Assembly (NCBI RefSeq): GCF_010183535.1
Contig: NC_071328.1
Span: 10,168,001 to 10,232,000, forward strand
Reading direction: 5' to 3'
DNA from: Caenorhabditis remanei
Lineage: Eukaryota; Nematoda; Chromadorea; Rhabditida; Rhabditidae
Length of the DNA: 64,000 bases
Below are positions 40,439-51,857 of this stretch, piece by piece. The first letter of the stretch is position 1. Every line of letters begins with the position of its first letter. Position numbers and translations under genes: made by a program. Below the pieces are notes generated by a model. That model was not told the origin of the DNA and did not search any database. It saw nothing but the letters and a program-made list of their open reading frames with translations.

Positions 40439-42950
40439 ATGCATGTGCACAAGTATGGAATCGTAATTCATCAGCGACTCAGAGAAACCACGTATAAGGT
40501 AGGAAGATACGAAGTAATTTTTTAAACTTTTGCGATTTTAAGTGGAAAGTCGCCATACTCACTGGCTCGGTTTCTTCTCATGGATGTATCGACGTTCTTC
40601 CTGATAGGTTTCCTTTCCCACAGGATGTTAAACCGGGAGTCTCAGTTAAAGCTAAATTCGATGACGAACAGGCGGATGATCCCTCGGTTCGAACTGTTTA
40701 TTCTTCACTTTTTGTAAATTTGGTTTTTATTACAGGTTGTTTCGTTATGCAGCAACCACGAGTGGATCCGTGACGTTGAAGTTATCAATTCAAATGCTGT
40801 GGTAATCGAAAATTTTATACATTCCTAATAATCATGTTTTTTAAGATCTTCATCATCGTCCGATTCGATGCGGAATGTCTTAGTAGATCCTTTTACCAAG
40901 AGAACACGAACATTGAGTACTACATTATTCAAAATGATGACACTGATCTACGTAGAATAGCTATTCCAAAAGTGGTATTAGATGCAGAGTTAGCTGGAAG
41001 ATCTCCATTGCAAAAACGAGATGAACCACTAGTTTATCGTGTGGGAGTTAGTTGGGATCCATTGTTATTTGAAGGAGGAACAAGAGCTCATTGGAGATAT
41101 TTTCCCGACTTACCTTTGGTTCCTATTTTTGAACTTTATTACAGAGATACAGTAAGTCAGAGCGGAATTTGTTAACTAAAAATCCGAGAGCAAAAAACAT
41201 TTTGCAGACACTGCCATATTTATCTGAGTCAATGACTTATGGTGTCCTCGAAGGAATTGTTATCGCTCAAAATGAATGTGGAGCGTTGTATTGGACAGTT
41301 GGTATGGGCTGTGCAGTTCTATCGAATTTCACAAGAGCCACAGAAATGCCTCCTCTTGGATCTGTTAATTTTGTATTAGTCAAGTACGTTATGAAATAAT
41401 TGCTCATTGTTATGAGTATAGCTCAAAACTCGTTTCAGGCGATGTCTTCCTGAAACATCTTTCGGATTTCCATGTTGCTACGAGCTGCTCCCAGATATCA
41501 GGAATTATAGTTGGGAAGAAAAAAGATTTAAGATTATAACTGACGAGAAGAGTGGTTCTGTTTACGTAAGAACTTAAACAATTATCATGATAAAATAATT
41601 GCGTTGTTTACAGATCGAAGCCCACTGTAAGTGCGTTCCGATGACTGAAAATTGGGGCCAACCATTCGCAATGTCAGTGCCATATATTGGAAAGATTTAT
41701 CGAGGATTGGAGTGTTACAAGGATAAGATTTGTGCCGGAATAGAATATTATTTCCGAATTGAGTTTCGGAAATTTAAAAACGATGGAGAAATGGAGAACG
41801 AATGTGACTCATTTGTGCCAGTAATCGTAGATCTATGCTTGGTAACAAATTAGTTCATTATATCAATAAGTGTTTTTTATTTTTCAGAAAGAAGACGAGT
41901 TTATCAAATGCCGAGTAATTTCTATTTCCCACGAATTAAAAACATACTTTGCGGTTTTGGAGCCCACGGGTGAAGTATTCCAACGGTTAAAAAACAAAAT
42001 TGATTTTGTTGCTATTCCTTTCCGAGTTCTTCATTGTGCTAAAAGTATATATCTGGAGGATGAAGAACTAATGTTGGACTGTTTCACTGTGAGAATTCGG
42101 TTAGACCTCATTTTTTCTCAATATCATATCTTGTTCGAACAGTTCGGTTTTCAGACTTCCAATGAGTGATCACAAAGTTGCAGATGCTATCCACGTTGAG
42201 AGTTCAAGCAGATCACAGAAAAATCATACTCAACTTCCAAGAATCACACAAGAAATACATTTGAAGCTCGCAACACTGGTAGAAAGGCTGAAGAAGCTTA
42301 AAAATGGAACTGAAAAGTCTCCGATGAAATCTGAACCCACGATTGATGCTTTTGAAATGGACGGAACTAAGTTTTCCGATTCGAAAATGGATAACAGTGG
42401 TATGAATTGTTCGACCCCGACTATCCCTTATACGGAAGAACGTCCTAGAAATCAAGAGGAGTGGGAAATCGGGCGACAGTCAAATGATATTACACGAGAA
42501 AGTTCACAATTTTCGGGTGAAGTTATTATCACGGAATCTTTTTTTGCATCCACCGCTCCGTCCACCACAACATTCGTTCAATATCCCGAGTCATATATCT
42601 CCACATACAACGATAGAATTGCCGGAGAAGTTGTCACAGAATCAGTCTTCGAATCGTCAAACTCGTCATTTTCCTGTGATAGTCCGAAAAAGGCAGCAAT
42701 TGAAGTGGATAAAATCGGCGCATACCACCCAGAGCGTCGAACTCCAACACGAAATTCGATGTTCAGTTACAACATGAATCCTGGAAGCCGACCCCGTGGG
42801 TTTGGTCCATCAAATTACAATCATCAGGGACCCACATCTCCCGGAAAGGACAACAGACGGCCAAGAGCCATCAAATTTGGATCGAGACAATTAAGGTGTC
42901 GGAAAAACCATAAAGATGTTTTAGAAGAAATGGCTTACCGTTTCATGTAG
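40439..42950 (+). CDS. Uncharacterised protein A (first gene of a probable operon)
   Basis: Nine exons (40439-40498, 40543-40695, 40736-40801, 40846-41151, 41208-41383, 41439-41565, 41614-41841, 41888-42099, 42155-42950) join in frame to about 707 residues, so the gene is real, but I do not recognise its family. The N-terminus (KYGIVIHQRL, then WKVAILTGSV and FPFPQDVKPGVSVKAKF) looks like a small beta-barrel, possibly OB or Tudor-like; this is a guess. Residues 100-440 are a globular region with many aromatic and cysteine residues. The last 260 residues are Ser/Thr-rich and apparently disordered, ending in a basic stretch (RPRAIKFGSRQLRCRKNHKD). The stop TAG at 42948 is followed by AATAAA near 43012. 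An alternative is splicing from 42946 to 43131, which would add about 50 residues. Confidence 0.75.
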
Positions 42951-43070
42951 GTCTTCTTTATATGAACAGTCTTAGAAGATCGACTTAAGAAAAAAATATA
43001 CATTTTTCGGAAATAAAAAATTACAGAAAAAAGTTCCACATTTTAAATCCGGCCTGGGCGATCCAGGATT

Positions 43071-43082
43071 TTGCAAGTCTGC
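43071..43082. repeat. Solitary end of a GGCCC-type element
   Basis: TTGCAAGTCTGC is identical to the right end of the element at 802-1131 and is preceded by a short GGCCTGGGCGATCC remnant. It seems to be a decayed or truncated copy in the spacer between two operon-like genes. Confidence 0.5.
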
Positions 43083-43245
43083 TTTTTCAATCCTAATCAT
43101 TTAAGTTTCTTCTTTCCAATTATAAGTCAGAATTTGTCACCGATTGGCGGACCTCATCTTGTTGCATAATGAAATACTTTTCAAAAAAACCTACTTTCTC
43201 GAGCATTATGTAGAGGAAATTGTTTGTTTGATTCGAGTGAAATCT

Positions 43246-43264
43246 TTTATTTTAGGACTGCGAA
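43246..43264 (+). promoter_or_regulatory. Trans-splice acceptor before uncharacterised gene B
   Basis: The acceptor TTTTATTTTAG ends at 43255 and is followed nine bases later by an ATG that opens the next gene. With the upstream stop 315 bp away on the same strand, it fits an SL2 site within an operon. Confidence 0.6.
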
Positions 43265-45057
43265 ATGGCACAATGCTGTTTACTATTTGCGATTTTCAGG
43301 GCCACCCGATTGATGTTCGTAGAGAATGATAGAAGGGCTATTGAAAGTTGGTCTCGAAAACCGACCGCGAAAGTGACAAAAACCAAGAAAACCTTAACTT
43401 TTGTTATTCCGATAGAGAGGATCAGAACTCACCAAGAGCTCGATAGGAGAATTTGTCGATATACATCTCTTATTCGATTTGTTGTACTTGACAAAGTTAT
43501 GAATGTGTGTGATTCTTCTGTTGTGGTCCCATTCGGGTTAGTTTTATCCATTTCATTTCTTTCACATCATTTCACTATTTTTCAGAGGAGATTTTCCAGT
43601 TGTACCAAAAGACTTCGAACTTGGAAATCGCTATAAAGTGGAACATTTCTCTTTTCTTGGAGACGTAAGTTTATCAACTAAATTTCGAAAATGGTGATTT
43701 TCTAATAATTTTAGAATATGTGCAGATTTGGTGGCTTTGCAGCAGGTCTGAACAACTACTTATTCTATCTGGAAACCCCCTCGACCACTTTGACGAATCC
43801 GCGAACGATAGAAAACAAAAGAGGTCAAGAATACGTTCAGTTAGAAACCATCGTTTCGCGTCCAAGTACTCCAGTTGTACATAGTGAAATATTTGAACTA
43901 TGGAGTTGTGAACATTGTCCAGGATATGTTTTAGTAGAGCTGAAACCTGAACTGGTCAGTTTTTAAGAACTCTGGATAACTACCCAGAGTACTACCCAGA
44001 CGTATAATCTGATTAATGTTTTCAGAGAGAGATTTTAGAGACCATCGATGCCAAAGTTTACGATCAGTATACCTACTCTGCAATAATTGAACCATTAGCA
44101 GGCGTAAGTTGTTTATAATCTTCAGTTTTCTGGATGGAAAGTTATATTTTGAAAATTGAGATCTTAGCATATTTCTGTTGTGCAACGGCCTCTGAAAAGT
44201 GAACCTAATGTTTTCCATTACCAAAAATTACTCTGCGATTTCTATAGGGCCCAATGGAAGCATCGATTCTTGTTGAAGATGAGGATCAGGATGGTGAGAT
44301 GGACGTCTTTGTGTTTTGGAGATTGGTTGTTGAGTTCTCGAGTGTTGTTCATCTGCCAAAACTCATCAGCCGAGGAGAAAAGTATATTCCAAAGAGAGAC
44401 TATTCTAAAAGAGAAGTTGGCGGAATCGCCGTTAAAGATTATGGAATGTGGAAGACGTTGCATATCAACTCTCAATTGGCTCAAGCAAAAATGGATCGCC
44501 TGAGAGCATTGAACGACCCACGAATCCGCATGATTGATGGTCCAGATCTGAAACCAGAACTTAAAGAACGAAAGGTTGATGAAGACAAACGAAGAGCGTC
44601 TATGTTCGAAGCGATGGAATCATTTGCTGAATCACTACCAGAACTACAAGAGAAGGGAATGTTTCAAAGTGTATTCATAGAAGATTTCAAACAAGAAATT
44701 GAAAAATTAATACCGCTTGATGATGGTCATCATGATCATCAGAAAAAGAAAAGGTGAGTTTCAGTTTACTCCAATTTGAAGTTTAAAAAATGATTAACAG
44801 AATCTACTCATTGGAAGTTGGAATGAACTACATCACCAAAATTCTCCTCACGGGAAGTACATATAGAATTATGAACGGTTTTAAAGAGCACGTATCACTA
44901 TTGAGAATTCTAGCCGAATGTATTGGGCTTAATGCAACATATATCAAGAAGACTGACGATGTGAAAAAGATGGTAAACAGGTGGTAGATTTTCGTCGATC
45001 AATATTTTTTTTCAGCTGGTATACTTTCGCAAAAACAAGCTCACATCATGCAATTGA
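43265..45057 (+). CDS. Uncharacterised protein B (second gene of a probable operon)
   Basis: Seven exons (43265-43536, 43586-43664, 43715-43954, 44026-44103, 44248-44753, 44801-44972, 45016-45057) join in frame to 462 residues. I do not recognise the family. Visible parts are a hydrophobic-basic N-terminus, a beta-rich region with SSVVVPFGGDFPVVPKDFELG and GFAAGLNNYLFYLETP, a C-x-x-C pair in SCEHCPGY, and a charged helical C-terminal half (KAKMDRL-like repeats of Lys/Glu) ending LVYFRKNKLTSCN. The base composition and short introns match its neighbours. The last exon and its 3' flank exist again 520 bp downstream. The gene could be a paralogue or partner of protein A, but the resemblance is too weak to claim. 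Confidence 0.75.
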
Positions 45058-45686
45058 ATTCTGACAATTTCAATTTTACTTTCGCGGATTCTATAGTTCA
45101 CATTCTAATTTGCTCATTACACTGATCCTATCTTTCATGTCCTTGAACTTTTGTACATCCGTTTAAAAAAAAAAAATTTTCTGCATTCTCAATAAAGAAA
45201 TTAGATTTTTGTCGTCGATAACTTGTACGTAAGAAGATCTGTGTGACATTTACTTTTAAAGCACCTTAGAAAAGCCCCCACCGCGAATATCAGAAAATAT
45301 GACCCCAGCATAGAATAATAAGCCCCCGCCATTGAACAATTGACCCCCACCATAGAATAACGGACCCCCACCATTGAACATTAGCCCCCCTCCATTTTAT
45401 GTCTGCAAAAACTGATTCACCATCCTCCTAATCTTCAGGCTTAAGTAAAAACACTGGAGAAATGCGTTCTGGGGGCCTGTCATTCTATGGTGGGGCCTGT
45501 TTTTCAACGGTGGGGGCGTAATTTACAATTTTTTTAAGCTGGTATTTTTTCGCAAAAACAAGCTCACATCATGCAATTGAATTCTGACAATTTCAATTTT
45601 ACTTTCGTGATTCTATAGTTCACATTCAAATTTGCTCATTACACTGATACTATCTTTCATGTCCTTGAACTTGTGTACATCCGTTA
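45014..45686 (+). repeat. Direct duplication of a terminal exon flanking a CCCCC-rich inverted repeat
   Basis: The 150 bp at 45014-45163 (acceptor, last exon and 3' UTR of protein B) recur at 45537-45686 with roughly 95 percent identity by eye. The second copy keeps an acceptor-like TTTTTTTAAG, a complete open frame (LVFFRKNKLTSCN, stop) and its own AATAAA (45722-45727; the first copy has 45191-45196). Between them, 45275-45518 is an inverted repeat built of GCCCCCACC units joined by ATAGAATAA and ATTGAAC motifs. Confidence 0.8.
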
Positions 45687-45979
45687 AAAAAAATATAAAC
45701 GTAAATAATAACCAGATCTGCAATAAAGCGACAGGAGTTTTCAAGAATACCACATGCGCCTAGTATCTCACGGTGTAAAAAATACGTTGTTATCTAGTGG
45801 ATTGTATTATACATATGCAAGCTCGCTTCCTTTTTTTATTCTGTTGATATATAATGGACTACAAATATATGTACTTTGATTAATATATAAAACGATGAGC
45901 TCATGCATGTGTAATGGTAAGATAATAGTAGGGTAGAAAGTGAATAGAGCAGTGATAGGCAACATCGGATTCTAACTCT

Positions 45980-48192
45980 TCACCATTGTTCATCTTGCCC
46001 CTCATCCGCATTTCCTGCTCCCTCATTGATGTTAACGAGCCATTCGGGTACTTTTTTGTTGGCCTCCGTCATTACATTGATAAGACTTGGGATGATCTCT
46101 CTGTCGCTTTCTTCGTCGATGAATGCAGTGGACACACCAGTGAATCCAGCTCTAGCTGTGCGACCGATACGATTGACGTATTCATCAAAGCCTTTTTTAT
46201 CGGGCATGTCATAATTGATAACATGATCCAAGCCAGCAATGTTTAATCCACGAGCACAAACATTGGATGCCACCATGCACTTATATTTCCCACGACGAAA
46301 ATCATCGAGAGTGCGGTCACGTTGCTCTTGGTTTTGATGACTGTGCATCTGAATTTAGCGATTAATAATAATAGTGGTGGTAGTTAAGCATACTTGCCAT
46401 TTGCCGGTCCGGGTAGAAATTTTTTAAATTCTAACACCTCAAAAATAATTTACATGCACTTTTTATCGCTAAACTATTTAAATTCGTCAATTCACTCGAA
46501 TAATAGCTCAATGTGGTCCTGTGAACATTTGGAAATCGGCCCGGCCCGTGACAAGTATGTAGCTAAGTGAAAGATTCTCAGTTGAAAAACATGTAGGAAC
46601 TTAGTAGAATGTCAATGTAGTACATATCTAGTCGAACATGATTTCCAGAAAAATTGTAAAAACATACCGAAGTGCAAGGGACGCCACAATTAGCAATGTT
46701 GGAGGCAAGAGTGTCACAGAACTTGACTGAGTTCACAAAAATGAGTGTTTTCTCTTTTTCGATAGGAGCATCCGGAAGAACGGACATAGTATTTTCATCG
46801 AATCCAAGAAGTTTATACAACTCAGATCTTTTCTCGGTACGAGGAACTGGCAGAATTCGTTGATCGATTTTTTCATTGGCTGTTCCGAATTTGTCCACTT
46901 GAAGCATAGTATAACCCTCTTTAACAAACTTTGGCAAATCTTCTGCTTGAAGATTTTCAGAGAAGGACGCACTGAAATAAATACAATATTTTCTTGCAAG
47001 CCAAAGCAAATGATACCTGAAAAGAATAGTTTGTTGAGTACGAGTTTCAGGCGAACCAATGATTTTACTGACTTCCTCTCCGAAATCAGCACTATCAACC
47101 ATGCGATCAGCTTCATCGAGGACTACGAACTTCATCTTCGACAACGAAATTTCGTCAGATTCCAAGAAATCATTGAGTCTACCCATCGTTGCGACCAGGA
47201 TTCCGAGTTGCTGGAATTTACAGAGCATTATTGGATACATGAACATTGATTATTTTCACATCAAAGCTACGGAGGAGTTGAAGATTGGCGCTGCGCGAGT
47301 ATCCACCATACGCAATTCCACACTTCAGTCCAGTTTGATAAGTAAGTTGACGAGCTGTGTTGAAAGTCTGACTAGCCAACTCGCGTGTTGGAGCAACAAC
47401 AAGAAGGCTTTAATAATTTAATTCAAATTTAAATTAGCAGTGTATGAGAATACGAACCGTGGTGATGGTTTTTCGTCCGTGACATCGTGATGGTGTGAGC
47501 GATCCTCTAACAAATTGATGACGAGTGGAATGAGGAAAGCGACTGAAAATACCACATAACTATAGCAGCAGATTCTTCCAACATTTTGTTTCATGTTTTT
47601 ATCAGTGATGTTTGAAAGGATGTGAATCCACCTCGAGACTAAGACTAAAACTCCGGCGGTGTATACAAAGAGAATCTGTTATATTCTTTATTCACGCCAT
47701 ACGAATGTCTCTCTGTTACAGGAATGTTTCAGCCTATCTTCTATTAAAGTTTAATTTTTTTGGATATGCAGCTTTATTGAATTTTAATATGACGAACTAC
47801 CAAAATACAAGGTCTTTACTAAATTACATACGGCGTAAAAACTGTATTGTGGAAACAGAAACACTTCTTGTGGCCGATGTAAGACGAATACAACTATAAA
47901 AAATACTAAAAACGGGATTGGAGCTAGTTAATTCATATACCGTAAAAACTGTATTAGAGCGACATGTCGCTCTATTTTTCAACCGCCTCTCAGAAAAATT
48001 TTGTGGTTTCTGAAACTCATTAAAATTGAACGGAAAAAACTTTTTTGAAAGTTCTATTCGTTCATCTAGAGGTTACTATTCACGCTGCTTCTAATCAGAA
48101 CCAAGAAAATACACTGAGATAATCATATTCATGAATTCTGAGTATAGATGGGTGTCGTTCTATTAAAGGTGTCGCTCTAATACAGTTTTTAC

Positions 48193-48233
<41 letters not shown>

Positions 48234-48659
48234 GTTGCGCGGAAGTGATTTTTTCAAAAACGGAAGTCGGAAGTCGGAAGTAAAATTCCAAATCCGGAAG
48301 TCGGAAGACGGAAGTAAAATTTTGAAAACGGAAGTCGGAAGTGAAAAAATGCCCGGAAGTCGGAATCCGGAAGTCGGAAGTAGATTTCTTCGCAAAGATT
48401 TAAAAACTCCAAAAGAAAATATCATGAAATTCACAAAAATCAGTGAGAAACTAGTTTTTGGCTGAAAAAAAGCCTATTTTCTCTCCTTTTAGACCATTTT
48501 TCCTTGTATTTCTGAGAAATTTACTTTTCCTAATCTCCAGTCTTATGAAATGACGGAAGTCGGAAGTGAAACTCCAAATCCGGAAGTCGGAAGTAAAATT
48601 TTCAAAACGGAAGTCGGAAGTGAAAAAATGCCCGGAAGTCGGAAGTCGGAATTCCGCGC

Positions 48660-48702
<43 letters not shown>

Positions 48703-51398
48703 GAAATAATAACCTAAAATTTTTTGCGCACTGCAAAGAACTCTGAAACTTCAGCTTACGAGTTTTTCCGCTTCCCGTATGTGCACAAGCGACGACATCA
48801 AAACCATGTAAGATTGGGAAGAAGGAAGCTCTTTGAATTGGTGTCGGTCTATTCATTTTCATACGCTTGAGATTGTCATGAACATCTTGTGGAAGAACTT
48901 TGAACGCATCGAAGGAAGCCATATCGGGAACATCGATTTCGCCCATCGATGCAAAAACTTTCTGATCGAAGTTGATTTTGTCATCATTGTTAACCGCATC
49001 TTCGAACATTTCGTCTTCCGGGGTGAACACAACATCGTAAGAAACTAAAATGTTTCCTTGCACTGAAAACGGAAACATGTGAATTGAAGATAAATGAAAA
49101 TATAAACTTACAATCTCTTGGCCTACTCGGGCATTCAGAGCTCCAATGACCTTCTTCGTTGCATCGACGACATGGCTCTGTAGGTTCGGTACGCACCCGT
49201 TCTTTCGTACAGTCTTTTGAGAAATGTCCCTCCTCCTGACAATTGCGGCACGGACCATAGGGAACTCTCGGCTCAGGGCAATCTTTCGCGAAATGACCGA
49301 CTACATTACAATTGCGGCAGGGGAATCGAGGTTGTTTTGGTTTGTCACAGTCTCTTGAAAAATGACCTTCTTCACCACAGTTATGGCATCCACGTGGTCT
49401 TTCAGCATCTTCATGTCGACTCTCATTTCCCCATCCGCCTCCTTTAGAGTTTGTGTTATCTTCTCAAAAATTATATTAATACTTGACCATGTTAATCAAT
49501 TTTTCTTACCACCAAAACCACCATCTTTTTCTAGCTGACCGAGACTACCGAAAGATGCTTTCGTGAATTCAGATGAAGTACCGAAACCATTATTGGATTT
49601 TTCTCCGAAACCATTATTGGATGTTTCTCCGAAGCCGCTTCTCGACTTTCCACCGAAACCAGTGTTTCCAGATACACCGAACCCAGTATTTGATAGCTCT
49701 GACTTGTTTCCACCGAAGCTAATACTTGGCTTCGTTCCAAAATCCGGTCGGGTTGTTTTTCCGAAATCATTATTTGCCTGAAGTCCGAATCCATTATTAA
49801 TTGACTCCGTTTTGAATTCGCCGACGTTTCCAGTGTTTTCTTTTCCGATATCAAATGCAGACTGTTTTGAGAGGGAACTTGTTGCACCTGACGTTTTGAA
49901 ACCTTGGTCGGCCGATTTTCCGAATCCGAAAGATTGGGTGCCAAAACTAGTGGGTTTTTGTGAAGTGCTTCCGAAAGAAAGTTTTGATTGATTAGAACCA
50001 CTGTCAAAGTCAGTAGGCTTTCCAAAACCAAATGATCGCTTAGTCTCTGTGTTAGGTTCGACCTCAGAAACTTCAGGCTCCTGTGCCTTTGCTTGACCGA
50101 AACTGCGTCTCACTTCACCGAAACCAAATGTTGTCTTCTTCGCTGAGGTGTCGGTTCTTTCATGTTTTGAGTCATCACTATTTCCGAAACCAGTAGACTT
50201 GTCTTGACTCTCATTTTCGATTTTCCCAGTTGCTTTCTTTGTGGATTCGCTTCCACCGAAACCGGAAGGTTTGATACTTCCAAACGATGTGGGATTCCCA
50301 CTTCCAAAACCAGAAGGCTTAATGCTACCAAAAGTAGCAGCTTTAGGAGCACCAAAACTCCCACCAAATCCCGTAGGTTTCAATCGATCAGATATGACAG
50401 CCTCCCGCTGTGGTACCTTGTCGGCATGTGCTTGACTTCCAAAAGATCCAACAGTTCCAACAGGAGGGATATCCTTAGAAATCTTGTCCTGTACTAACAA
50501 AGAACTTTTCTGAACTCCTTCCTCGTTTGTCTTTTGAGAACCAAAGGACTTCTGAGTGCGACCGTCCCCTTGAACAACCGGTGACGGACCTTTTGGTATC
50601 ATATTGTCATTTTCAGAACGAACTGATTCCTGCGTCCCAAATGATTTTCCGAAATTTGAGTTGGGTTTATTAAAATCGGAGCCCTTGCGCGATGAAGTTG
50701 TAGTTAGGAGCACACCTCTCTCAGTCGGCGGAGCTGGTGAAAGCTCTCTGTAACAATGTCAAATATCCCCATCAATTCGATAAATGATTTAAAAAAAATT
50801 AATACCTAGGGGATTCAATATCCAGAGTATCGTCAATAGGAGCTGGAACAATTGGTTGCAAAGCTCTAGCTGGAGGCAGTTTACTGGCAGTGCTTTTCGA
50901 AACTGTTGGAAGACGGAACTCTTCTTTTTTTGTTGGGCTGTAAGAGCTTAATGATGTTTTTGTTTCAATCTACACGGTACTTACGATCCCCACCCGTCGT
51001 CGCTGCAACCATCAATGTCGTTATTAGATGGTTTCTCCGACTCTCGTTTTGCTGGAACTGCATCATTTAGAAAGACCGGAGGAGGTGAACCCCGGAAGAC
51101 TTCTGAAGACTCGGTTTTTGGTAGTTGCTCCAAAATTGTTTCCATTTTTGGATGAATTCTCTCAGCTACCTCTCCTTTCGGAACTTGTCTTCCGATTGTA
51201 TTCACTCGGGGGTTCTCAACTACTGAAAATTTTAATTTGTTTTTTTCAATCAAAGCTTTGATTACCAGGAGGTTGCTCGATTACTTTGGTCGGTACAATT
51301 TCGACTTTTACCTCCGACTCTTGAATCCCCCAGCCGTCGTCAGAAAAACTGCAAAAAAACCTCGTATGTATCGGTGGTATGAATATTCCCTACCTCAT
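45980..51398 (-). CDS. glh-4: Vasa/GLH-type DEAD-box RNA helicase with FG repeats and CCHC zinc knuckles
   Basis: Twelve exons on the minus strand (51394-51398, 51266-51348, 50985-51222, 50816-50937, 49510-50747, 49112-49462, 48760-49044, 47458-47542, 47260-47407, 47017-47210, 46668-46971, 45980-46348) encode about 1,140 residues. The N-terminus is MSFSDDGWG, and a second SDDGWGS follows after about 100 residues. The 1.24 kb exon encodes repeated GFG, SFG and FGK units, the FG domain that tethers P granules to nuclear pores. Next are four CCHC knuckles (CHNCGEEGHFSRDC, CRNCNVVGHFAKDC, CRNCQEEGHFSKDC, CRRCNEEGHWSSEC). The helicase core shows the Q-motif region RPTPIQRASF, AHTGSGKT, PTRELA, VLDEADRM, SAS in motif III (usually SAT) and HRIGRTARAG-type RIGRTARAG. 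It is a germ-granule helicase. The intron 47543-48759 is loaded with repeats. One exon boundary is off by a base or so. Confidence 0.93.
46389..46560. repeat. Diverged GGCCC-type element in a glh-4 intron
   Basis: The left end CATACTTGCCA and right end TGACAAGTATGT are near-complements, with GCCGGTCCGGG inside the left end and GGCCCGGCCCG inside the right end. This is the architecture of the elements at 802-1131 and 33211-33645, more decayed, and no clear target duplication is left. Confidence 0.6.
47938..48195. mobile_element. Small inverted-repeat transposon with TACCGTAAAAACTGTAT ends
   Basis: The element starts TACCGTAAAAACTGTATTAG and ends with the complement at 48195, with GAGCGACATGTCGCTC inside the left end. 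It is about 258 bp, non-coding and sits in a glh-4 intron. A related sequence occurs at 54840-55245, and a lone end-like sequence near 47830. Confidence 0.75.
48196..48701. repeat. CGGAAGT minisatellite element between two TA tracts
   Basis: Between 48231 and 48665 lies a unit with inverted ends AGAGTTGCGCGGAA / TTCCGCGCAACTCT, whose interior is largely made of CGGAAGT and CGGAAGTCGGAAGT repeats in two blocks (48240-48385 and 48554-48652) around a unique AT-rich core. Both sides are flanked by (TA)n tracts of about 35 bp, which could be a duplicated target. All of it is inside a glh-4 intron. Confidence 0.8.
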
Positions 51399-51532
51399 GA
51401 CGAATTATTATTGAACAGTTTGTATATTCCTGAAAAAGACCACCGTATTATGGTAAAAGGAACAACAGAAGACACCAAAAAATCACACCGTTTGTTTTGA
51501 TAGAGTTGTCGAAATGAAAATATAATACTAAG

Positions 51533-51857
51533 TTATGCACCTATTCACGAAGAAAAAGTGCGAATTAAAATGCCACACTTTGCATTTTAATGCTATTCAC
51601 GAATGCACTTTAATGTGCATAAAAAACACTTTAATTAGAATTAATCTGCATTAAAATCCGTAAATCCACACAAATCTTAAAGGCGCATGCATTTTAATTA
51701 AGATATCTCGCCACGATGTGCACTTTAATTCGCTTTTTAATGCAGATTAATTCGAATTAAAGTGTTTTTATGTACATTAAAGTGCATTCGTGAATAGCAT
51801 TAAAATGCAAAATGTGGCATTTTAATTCGCACTTTTTCTTCGTGAATAGGTGCATAA
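51533..51857. repeat. 325 bp hairpin element with TTATGCACCTATTCACGAAG ends
   Basis: The two halves are almost completely complementary, from the ends (TTATGCACCTATTCACGAAG and its complement) through repeated CACTTTAAT / ATTAAAGTG motifs to a short loop near 51690. This looks like a foldback MITE. It lies about 135 bp upstream of the glh-4 start codon. Confidence 0.85.

Noticed and set aside
43131..43303. Extension of protein A through an exon starting at 43131
   Set aside because: The frame is open for about 57 codons, but no donor in the right phase connects it onward, a poly(A) signal precedes it, and the trans-splice acceptor at 43255 explains the region better.
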